DNA of 64,000 nucleotides from contig CAIWXX010000055.1 in the NCBI GenBank assembly GCA_903916735.1, positions 95,422 through 159,421 of the forward strand, written 5' to 3'. A program made the translations under genes and the position numbers. The notes below the pieces were generated by a model. That model saw nothing but the letters and a program-made list of their open reading frames with translations. It had not been told where the DNA came from and searched no databases. Below are positions 63,913-64,000 of the stretch, piece by piece; within the stretch, counting starts at the first letter, position 1, and the number at the start of each line of letters is the position of its first letter. Source of the stretch: an uncultured Acidobacteriota bacterium (GTDB lineage: Bacteria > Acidobacteriota > CAIWXX01).

Positions 63913-64000
63913 AGGCGGCAAGCACTCCCTCCTTGCGTTTCTTCTCCATCAAACCATCTCTGAATTTCGTCCCCGCGTACACCTCCTTCAAGAGTTCCGG
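63913..64000 (-). CDS. C-terminal end of an unidentified protein (cut by window edge)
   Basis: The minus frame ends at TAA (63913-63915) and is open to the window edge. Its last residues are ELLKEVYAGTKFRDGLMEKK then RKEGVLAA. The sequence is basic and helical. The T-rich and CACAC-containing bases after the stop could belong to a mobile-element terminus, so a transposase is possible but not shown. Confidence 0.4.

Noticed and set aside
1..64000. CRISPR arrays, tRNA or rRNA genes, prophage modules
   Set aside because: No regularly spaced repeats, no tRNA arm pattern and no phage structural genes were recognised; the only recombinase is of the chromosomal Xer type.

Overview
The window reads as a chromosomal segment of an anaerobic, Gram-negative, deep-branching bacterium of moderate GC content. 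The Gram-negative envelope is shown by a fused LptF-LptG lipopolysaccharide exporter, a LolB-like lipoprotein, and a TolC/CusB/CusA efflux set. The anaerobic lifestyle is shown by an energy-converting [NiFe] hydrogenase, the NfnAB ferredoxin:NADP transhydrogenase, an L-cysteine desulfidase, and a flavodiiron protein next to the hydrogenase. A GH9 cellulase and a secreted beta-helix protein point to growth on plant-type polysaccharide. The organism decodes UGA as selenocysteine, because its own selD carries an in-frame UGA at the catalytic position. I cannot name the phylum. Gene order matches no common model organism, and an uncultured lineage is likely.

Layout. 1-5.1 kb: creatininase-family amidohydrolase, cysteine desulfidase, a ureohydrolase remnant, XdhC-like protein, HU/IHF-type protein and a site-2-type protease. 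5.1-11.2 kb: GH9 cellulase, nfnAB, and a PilZ protein with a degenerate receiver. 11.3-14.2 kb: aspartase/fumarase and a zinc-ribbon envelope protein. 14.5-21.1 kb (minus): five genes, pseudokinase-propeller, AAA+ ATPase, TPR, LolB-like lipoprotein and ispE, each overlapping the next by four bases. 21.3-27.8 kb: a heavy-metal RND efflux operon ending in a double-YHS protein. 27.8-36.4 kb: MscS channel, a broken D-aminoacylase gene, beta-helix protein, secreted hydrolase, amino-acid permease and small proteins. 36.8-40.3 kb: cheB-hypC-hypD-hypE. 40.3-47.6 kb: pseudo-receiver-PDZ protein, def-fmt-rsmB, RNase P RNA, selenoprotein selD, and (minus) xer recombinase and dtd. 47.6-51.5 kb (minus): murJ and lptFG. 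51.9-62.1 kb: the hydrogenase operon. 62.2-64 kb: flavodiiron protein and an unidentified partial gene.

The most notable locus is the hydrogenase operon. It encodes homologues of eleven complex I core subunits (A, B, C, D, H, I, J, K and three L/M/N-type antiporters), lacks NuoE/F/G, and keeps both Ni-Fe CxxC motifs in the NuoD-like subunit. A NuoA-like subunit is not part of the well-known group 4 hydrogenases. It is followed here by an unrecognised 37-41 residue reading frame. HypC, HypD and HypE (14 kb away) and the HycI-type protease would mature the large subunit. NfnAB could couple reduced ferredoxin to NADPH. The flavodiiron protein may protect the enzyme from oxygen.

Several degradative genes are decaying (D-aminoacylase, ureohydrolase and possibly an AlgX-like fragment), while envelope and maturation genes are intact and tightly packed.
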